Source: Aquarana catesbeiana
Taxonomy: Eukaryota; Chordata; Amphibia; Anura; Ranidae
DNA: 64,000 bases
Reading direction: 5' to 3'
Assembly: GCF_042186555.1 (NCBI RefSeq)
Contig: NC_133324.1
Span: forward strand, 196,125,640-196,189,639
Below, in pieces: positions 56,320-64,000 of this stretch (its first letter is position 1; every line of letters starts with the position of its first letter). Below the pieces are notes generated by a model, which was not told the DNA's origin, searched no databases, and saw nothing but the letters and a program-made list of their open reading frames with translations. A program made the translations under genes and the position numbers.

Positions 56320-59068
56320 GTATAGCAGCTATTTTGTTTAATTATTGCATGACTTTGAATATTAGGTAGTTCATTGATTTTTTTCAAAGGGGTTGATTTT
56401 CTTAATATTAACATCTTTAGCACGGAGAGGGTATATTAATATTACATATCCCCTCTTCAGCACCTCTTCTCCAGTCTATGCAATCAATCCCCATAGCTAA
56501 GGTTCTCCATCCCCTATTAATTGTGTTGCCCTTCACTGAATTCTTCTAATCCATCAGTGTCTTTACTCAGGATTGTTGACCAAAATGAATGAGGCTGAAC
56601 CAGTGTTTTGTAAACGGGTAGAATTATTAATTTACCTCATGAATGTATGTACTTTTTAATGCTTCAAAGTATTTTGCTAACTTTGTTAGCTGTGGCTTGA
56701 CATTGCAGCTATTGCTAAGTCTGTCATACAAAAGCACCCCCAATCCTTTTCCATCACTGATTCTCTCAGGGAAGCCCTTCCTAATGTGTAATTTGCATGT
56801 GTATTTTAGGCACCCACTTGCATAAAGTTACATTTCTCAATATTGAACATCTGCCATATACCTGCCAAACACCCCCTTTTCAAGGTCAGATTACAAAATA
56901 TATATAATGCAGTATATAAAACATCCACCTCCACTCTATTACTTGTGTTTTTAGAGATCTAGCATCTGCATTTTGTAGATCAATGAAATAGTTTACGAAA
57001 TTTGTTATTTTATTAGCTCTTATGTAATAAACAAACTTGGTGACAACACACTTACAAGAGTTGTGCTTTTCTGGACATAAATTTTACACCCTCTCTTAAC
57101 ACCCCTCTGTAATTAGGATCACTGAATAAAAAGGGTATGTATTAGTTTACAATAACTTTCATTTGTTTAAATTCAGTAATATACCTCACTGAAAAAAATT
57201 ACGGTACTTGTTAAATACATTTTTTTCTCTATGTCTTGCATATTTATATGCTTCCGTAATCACTTTGATGCTATAGCCTCCTTCTCTAATTTAGTTTGTC
57301 AAATCTCTAGATTCAATCTCAAAGTGTGTTATACCTAAACTAATATATTGTACCCTAGGAATGTTGCGGATGACAGCTATCTGCATGTATCAATAAATAA
57401 TTTTTAGATGTAGGCTTTCTAAGTTTTCTTGTGATAATATTTCTGTTATTATCACCATGGATAGTAAGTTCTAAGTAGTTTTTAGCATTTTATTCATAGT
57501 TAAACCTCAAATATGATCATTACTAATCAACTGACTAATTCTTGCACATCCATGTTTGCAGCAGCTACAAAACCTAGATCATCTATATATCAATAATACA
57601 TGTATGTAGTTGACGCAGACATGAATATCTAGTTATGATTCAGGTTGTTTTTTTGTGCCTAGGTCTAACGCACTTTTCAGAAATATCCTGCCAATATTGC
57701 ACTTATAAATAAGGCACTATCTGCCAATTTGCGTGTGAGAAACCTGAGAGTAAAATCATTAAAGATATGTCAGATGTGATATGCTGCTTTATACATAAAG
57801 AAAATAAAACCCAGAAATACTAATTCTAGACCCCACTACCATTTCCTATTTTTCTGTTTCTATTTTAAATTCTGATAATAGAACAAACCATTTATACAAC
57901 CCAAGCATCAGGTTCATTCATAGAAACAACTCCTTATGCATTATTTAATCTCAAAACTTTACTTTTGGATAGAGTAAGTGAGGGGGTTAGATGCTCTGTT
58001 GAGCTGTTGCCAACAAGAAAGAAAGTCAGGAGCAATAAAAAATTTTAGAGTTGTCAGGGCATGAGGGGCAATCATCCAATGGAGGCCAATATTTCAGTGA
58101 GATGTTACCCTCACTATGGAATGTTATCCTCTCAAAAATGATGGCTTAACATACACTTTAAAGCAGAGGTAGGAGACCTTTGAGAGGTGGGGATCTACAT
58201 GAACAACATGAAATAGATCAAAGATTACTGGGATGAGGTGTTTTTTTTTTTTTTAAAGAAATTAAAGATGGGATACCTGTGATTGAACACAGCTATCAGA
58301 TGGTACATTGCACTGTGGTTGGCCCTGTCTGTACCATGTGATCACTGTGACCATTCACAGAGATCACAATACTACAGAATGAATGGCTATGAATGAAAGC
58401 CATTCATTGTGTACAACTGTCTTGTGATCACAGTGATTGGGCACAGCAATCACATGAAACCGCGCCGGCTTGATACTCCAGTCTGTCATCTGTGTCCAGT
58501 GGACGCAGCAGGTCACAGGTCGAGCTGCAGCTCGACTGCCAGGGCACACAGGGGGCGCACAACTGAGAGAACATCATATGAGGTCCTCCCAAAACTGGAG
58601 AGCTCCTGCCAAGCCATCATATTACTATAGGCTGGGCGGGAAGCGATTAAGTAGGCCATAATATGAAAACACTAATAATCTACTTTTTATATGAGCAATA
58701 TTTTTTCCCCACAAAAAGATCTGACATTCACCAGATATTCACTGCATGTGTTGCACTCTGCACTTTGGGTAGATCTTTTCTTGTCATTGCCATTTCATCT
58801 ATGCGAGGACATCCAGCATTTGAGCTTTTGAGCTGCCAGCAAAGGATTTCATCCAGGGATTTCCCCACCTGCGCATTTGACCCACTAGAGACAGTTGGTC
58901 AACACCAGGGGTGAGTGCACATCCATGTGAAGCACCTGGTCTGCGCACAAGTCTTACGGAGCACTGATTATTTACTTTGAGCACAAGCACTTATGAACAC
59001 CAAACTGTTGGGACTGTAAAGGACCTATATGTTTCTTAAAAGAACACTATTGACATCACCTAGTGCGG
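56320..59068. other. Intergenic stretch, no supported gene
   Basis: A/T-rich sequence. From 56560 to 57120 the text ('cacccccaatccttttccatc', 'tctgccatatacctgcc') reads like an old antisense non-LTR retrotransposon 3' region, but I could not confirm a protein signature. Nothing else is recognised. Confidence 0.3.
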
Positions 59069-59071
59069 TGA

Positions 59072-59075
<4 letters not shown>

Positions 59076-59122
<47 letters not shown>
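59076..59122. repeat. (TA)n microsatellite
   Basis: A pure TA dinucleotide run of about 47 bp. Confidence 0.95.
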
Positions 59123-59125
<3 letters not shown>

Positions 59126-59608
59126 TCACTGTCATTTGCTATTTAGCATGTTTTTCACTGCAGCTGGTGTATTAATATTTGGAATTGCACATTTATATTT
59201 TTATTAGTATTTAATTATTCTTTGGCGCTAAGTGTTTATTTTTCAGTGACATCAACAGCGAGCGTTAGAGGGATTGTTGGCCTTTTCTTAGTTAAACAGT
59301 TAAACAATAAATGTAATGATTTTATCAGTAACATCCGCAGTGGGTGTTTGGTAGTCCTCTGAGTTCCAGGCCTGATTCAGTTTATTAAAGGTCAATTTCC
59401 CAGCCACAAATCCTTCTGCTTCACTGAAGGTCCTCTCTGACACTTGCAGCAAGGCCTGCTTTAAGTAGTCCATTTTTTTAAATTACAGCCTTGCCAATAA
59501 CAGCAATTTTGTGTAAAAGTAAATTGGTAAATAATGTTTTACAAAAATGAAACACATAAAAATAGTCATAGCAGGTGGAAATGAAGTAATGTGGCACTAT
59601 CTAGACCA

Positions 59609-60495
59609 CATGTGTGAAACACAAGGCCCGTGGGCCGAATCTGGCCCGCCAGGTAATTTTGATGTTCTGCCACCTCTGTCTCTCGCCCTCCACGTCCCAC
59701 TCACCAATGTCACTTGTAAACACAGAAGCCTTCTGTGTTTACAAGGACAGTTTTCCTTTTTGGTGGCTCTTATAGACCCCTGCTTGCCCTGCACTCACGG
59801 CAAGGACAAGGGAGATGCAGGTGCAGTATGGTCATTGGTGGGATGGGCATCACTTGGTAGACTGCACTGTGATCACTGGGTGCACAAAGGTTGACCGATG
59901 ATCTCACTGCCAGTTAGAGAGGCAGAGCTGCATACACTGCAGGGAGGTATTAGAGGGTATTTTTTGAAAAGGTGAGATGCAAGGAAGCTTTGGGGGGTGA
60001 GGGTTGTGGAGGAAGGTGTGTACGGGGATGGGGAGAATGGTGCAGAAGTTAGAGCTGAGGAGGGGTGGAAGTGAGATGTGGACAGCCTGTGAAAGAGAGC
60101 TGAAACCTGTACACTGTGCATAGAGCACCCCTAAACGCTGCACTCTCTACATAGTTCACTCCTGAACCCTGCACTCTGTGTACAGCGCACCCCTGAAATC
60201 TGCACTCTGTATGTATGGCAGCCCTGAATTCTGTACATAGCACATTCCTGAACTCAGCATGTAACACACTCCTGGTATTCATTGCCCCTTTAAGATCCTC
60301 ATACTGCTAGTGCAATTTGACCACATCCACTGTTCGATGTGGTTCAGTAGGGATATATGATTGAGTTCCTGCACCTATTCTCTGAGGAAAAAAAAGCCCT
60401 GGATACATGTATATCGTCTTACAGATCCAACCGGCCCTTTGAAGGCAACCATAATGCTGATGCGGCCCGCAATGAAATTGAGTTTGACACCCCTG
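59609..60495. mobile_element. hAT-like element, worn
   Basis: The left part reads 'tgtgtgaaacacaaggcccg' with 'tggcccgccagg'. The right part reads 'gcggcccgcaatgaaattg' and 'gagtttgacacccctg'. The right end in reverse gives CAGGGGTGTCAAACTCAA, a hAT-type start. No clear 8 bp duplication was found. Inside, at 60115-60280, are degenerate units of about 30-35 bp, 'cctgaa..ctgcactctgt'. Confidence 0.6.
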
Positions 60496-60674
60496 TTCTA
60501 TGGCCAACCTAAGGAAGTTCACTTACATTATTTGAATGTACTTGAGTATATTTGAATGCTATGTCTAGGTTTCGTAGGTCAGATTCCATATTCATGCTCG
60601 CAGAGGGCCTATGTAAAGGCCTTGCAGTGTCAACTGCTACTATATGATGCTGAATCCAGCAACCTGTTGTCCAA

Positions 60675-61080
60675 ATGTATAATATCAATTTTTTTTATTT
60701 AAAGAATCATACTTACCTAGGTGGATGCAGCATGGGTCCCCTGCCGGTTCTCTGTTGATCGCTCTGTTCTCAGAGCACCGTGAGCAGAGAGCTGGTGACT
60801 ATCAGTTACTGCTGTCTGCTCTTCATCCCCCCCCCATGCGCTCACTGGAGCACTGGACTGTGGAGGGAGTGGGAGCAGCTGGTTGAAAGGCTGAGCCAAG
60901 TGCCAGTCCAGGGTTCTGGGTGGACCCCGACCACATTGTCGCAATCTTTCCCCAGTCTAGACCGGCTCTGTGTTGTCAGCCAACCGATGTCTATTGAAAA
61001 TGGGTCACAGGACCGAACTGCACTCCTGTCATCCACAGGAGTACAGCCAAACGAGCTTTGGCTGCACTTCTCCTTTAACT
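60675..61080. repeat. MITE-like repeat, diverged copy
   Basis: It contains 'tttaaagaatcatacttacct' at the left and 'cacttctcctttaactg' at the right, with a GC-rich middle. The layout matches the copies at 773, 2956 and 5181. Confidence 0.5.
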
Positions 61081-62184
61081 GAGTTGTTAACAGTGTGGTG
61101 GTTTTGGGAACCGCTATTTCTGGTAGGTGATGATCTAAAGCAGATGATATGTCCTCCGATGAAAGCAGAGAAAAGGATTTGATGGTGATTACAAAAAAAA
61201 TCTATTGTTTTATAATGAACATCTCTGTACTTGGCCACAATGTTTTCTGCAGTCATCTTTTTTTACTGATCTTTTTCATGGTTAAGATGGATTTTATGTC
61301 CCCAGATGTATGTTGTGGTGGGTTGCAGTCAGTATTTATTTCTCCGCCTACGACACTATAAAGTGTGACTACTTCAGGAATCCCAGTAGGACAATTGTGC
61401 TCTGCATGAGTTGATTCAGTATGAATCTCGCTGTTAGAACAGTGTGTTTGTAAGAACTCTAATTTTATATTACCTTGAAGAGTTTCAGGCAACATTAATA
61501 CCATATTCAGCTCTGCAGATTTCTCTTATTTTACTTATTGACCATCGCATCTTGTATGAAGCAAATTGTAAGCCTTTAAACATCAATATTGACCCTTAGC
61601 AAAAATGATTTCATATACATATAATATTTGAATATAATATAATATATGCATTGAAATGTGTTTCAAATCACGGAGAGTCACCTTGTCTATTTGTCCTAGT
61701 AACACTTGTCACTAGAGCCGAAAGTAAGGAAAAAAACAAAATTTTGAGTTGCCACTAGAACACGAATAGAGGAAAACATTTTCCAATGGGAACAAATTTG
61801 TTTCCTCATGGCAAATGTCTACAAAAAGGTATTTCCCCCACTTTGGCTTTTCCTCTCATGTTCTCCTTTGTCCACAGAGCAGAAAGTAAAAAGGAGTCTC
61901 ACGTTTGACACAGATGGCATAAGAAAAACAGGTGGGTTTTTAATCATCCTGTACTTTATCCAAAATGAAAAAAAAGAAAACTTTGGGTTTAGATTTTAGA
62001 TAAAAATGTACAGTGCAGAAGAAGTAGGGTTTATGATACTGTGTATCCTTTTTTGTGGTAATTTCCCCCCTCTTTACAATTTTTTTCAGAACAGAAGGTG
62101 AGAAAATCTCCCCAAGGAAACCACAATAAATAACTACAGAGATTCTAGCCTTTCCCCCTCTCCCCACTCTATCCAGAACATTAA

Positions 62185-63034
62185 CCTCCCTGGCGGTATG
62201 ATTATTTCAGATTTTTGATACTCAAAGTGGTACAATGTTTTGCATGGAAGTTTGGCGTTTTATATTGTAGGCCTGTAATTCTTAGGAATAACACACTTAC
62301 TGTCCAAACAAGAGTCTAGTAGACATCCCAGGTATGATAAAGTTTTGAAACACGAAATCATAAATTATAATATAATAAATAACTATAAATAATTGTAATA
62401 AATAATAATATAATAATAATAAAAATGATTCAATAATGTAATCAAATCAAAAACACTGAAATTTGCTCAGCTGCAGAATTGTCGCTGTCATTACTTTCAG
62501 TGTTTGGTGACGGATCTCCCCACAAATCACTATCGCTCAATTCTACAAGTGATTCTAATTTATTATCGCTGTTTTCTAGCTGGTCTAAAACCGCTTTTGA
62601 TGTAAAGGGACGGTTTTGGTTGCTATGGACAATCTCCAGTTTCCAGGCAGAAAGAACAGTATTTATAATATAAAACTACATGCAGGGCACTGGACAAACC
62701 AATAGGGACAAAAGGGATGTGAAATTATTTGATACAGTAATGTAATCTGTAAGATTACAGTGTACTGTATGTATTGTGTACGTTTCACTTTTTGAATTTG
62801 GCACTGTGCTCTGTCCCCATGCGTCGCAATGCTCGCAGGGTACGGAGCCCGGCGCTGTGATAGATCGAGCAGAGGATGGCTCGCACACACAGCGGGGAGA
62901 CATCGCAAGATCCTGGGGACAAGGTAAGTAACTGTACCTGGATCCTGCGATGCGATAACCAGTGTGGCTCAGGGTTACCGCTTTTGGTACTGAAAATCCA
63001 CCCTGAGCCACACTCGAGAATACCGCCAGGGAGG
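62185..63034. mobile_element. piggyBac-type MITE, 850 bp
   Basis: TTAA flanks both ends (62181-62184 and 63035-63038). The terminal repeats CCTCCCTGGCGGTAT and ATACCGCCAGGGAGG are perfect inverted copies. A second inverted pair, 'gatactcaaagtgg' and 'cttttggtactgaaaatc', lies at or near the ends. No transposase is present. An A/T-rich (AATA)n stretch occupies 62345-62440. Confidence 0.88.
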
Positions 63035-63699
63035 TTAATAAAATGTAAACATGAAGAACATTAAAAAAGATGTTTGAATGGACAACATAATTGATTCATG
63101 TAAAGCCAGTTAGAGGAAGGTGACAAGTTCTATTAAAAGCCCACCACGACTTGCTAAAAAAAAATCTTTACTGTGCTCCCTCGCTTCTCCGTTCATTTGT
63201 TAGAGCCATCAAAAATCCAGTGCTTCCAAGTATGAGGGAGCATGTGACCATCTCCCATTTTACTCGGAGGTTGGGCTTGGGGTTTGGGGCTCAGATAGAG
63301 GAGTGGATCAGCGGAAAAGCACAGCAAAGTATCATAGGGTGCGAGGGGGGTAACTTTTCGAAATGGATAAAGTTACAGATAACCTTTAGATAGGGGTTAT
63401 GTTTCTGATTCTGAAACGGGGATCTGCCTGTTCTAAAGGATACAAATGTATTCTCACATTTTCTGCAATAACTAAGAACTGCTTTGGGATACTTGTTGAA
63501 GCAAAAAGTAACAAAATAATGCCTAATACACACTGGATGTTGTGCTAACTCTTCTAGACTTCTTTCCTCCTGGTAGCAGCGTTGTGGCAGAAAAAAAACT
63601 CTTGACATTTGGTGGTTATACGGGGATGATGCCTGCATTATTCTGAAAATTTTTAGCTGGCTATTCTCTTTCCACCAGAAGTGATTTGAGAACTGACAT

Positions 63700-64000
63700 T
63701 GTTCCTCTCTCTCTGTGACCCCGGAAACAGGAAGCGCCGAGTATGGCGTCCCTTCCGGTTCTGCTTCTTTGTTTACCTGACCGGTAGTGTTCAGGAAAGC
63801 AGCTCATCAGGCTGATCTGTGTCTGATCATCTGCACTGCAGGAGAGATTTGGAGTTTAATAGACCCCAGATCTCTCCATAAAGAGGGCCTGTCACGGCCC
63901 ATGCTGTCACAAGGGATGTTGTTCATCCCTTGTAATAGTAATAAAGTTAAACAAAAAAAAAGTGTAAAAAAAAGTTTTGTATAAAATAATAATAAAAAAA
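63700..64000. mobile_element. Probable piggyBac-family segment at window edge
   Basis: The hairpin 'acaagggatgttgttcatcccttgt' (split at GTTG, 63910-63934) and the following A-rich tail closely match 38190-38225 within the piggyBac element at 35872. The rest lies beyond the window, so type and limits are uncertain. Confidence 0.5.

Noticed and set aside
1..64000. CRISPR-like arrays or other phage/bacterial defence structures
   Set aside because: The tandem repeats found (19 bp, 25/27 bp, ~105-134 bp) have no unique spacers of constant length, and the sequence is clearly vertebrate.
46728..64000. A second conserved host gene downstream of COMMD10
   Set aside because: No splice-bounded frames with recognisable protein domains were found; the neighbour gene presumably lies beyond the window.

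Overview
This is a 64 kb piece of vertebrate nuclear DNA, almost certainly amphibian and most likely from a large-genome frog of the Rana/Lithobates type. That assignment is an inference from sequence familiarity, not a search. The evidence is spliced exons with GT/AG borders, V-SINE and CR1/L1 relics, and a very dense load of cut-and-paste DNA transposons and MITEs. No bacterial genes, operons, CRISPR arrays or plasmid features are visible. Most long open frames are chance readings through inverted repeats, minisatellites or dead transposases. The one host gene I can support is COMMD10 on the + strand. Its last two coding exons lie at 35538-35597 and 46225-46263, separated by a 10.6 kb phase-0 intron, and are followed by a short 3' UTR with a poly(A) signal at 46501. 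Everything upstream of 35538 is therefore expected to be COMMD10 intron, and everything after about 46.53 kb is downstream intergenic DNA. I found no convincing second gene. 

Layout. 0-6.8 kb: a 136 bp hAT hairpin MITE, a TA-flanked element carrying a 19 bp minisatellite, copies of abundant MITEs, and an LTR-like stretch. 6.9-11.0 kb: a nest in which one Tc1 element has been hit by a hAT element, a second Tc1 and a MITE, each with an intact target-site duplication. 12.3-13.4 kb: a Tc1 deletion derivative keeping an open frame for the DNA-binding half of its transposase. 14-18.5 kb: MITEs and tandem repeats. 19-23.7 kb: a hAT element with an internal insertion, then an antisense L1-like LINE with a Tc1 fragment inside. 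24-34.9 kb: a large foldback, hAT, CR1, piggyBac-type, DIRS-like and MITE relics. 35.5-46.3 kb: COMMD10 3' exons, with a piggyBac element, a Tc1 split by a hAT element, and a V-SINE in the intron. 46.5-64 kb: a decayed PIF/Harbinger element, another Tc1, a solo LTR, more MITEs and long stretches with nothing recognisable. 

The most useful result is that the many 'GTACACACG' MITEs carry 3 bp target duplications, and that a longer member at 46728-48050 contains a broken PIF/Harbinger transposase N-terminus. This suggests which transposase family drives them. I saw no evidence of a genuinely new biological system.
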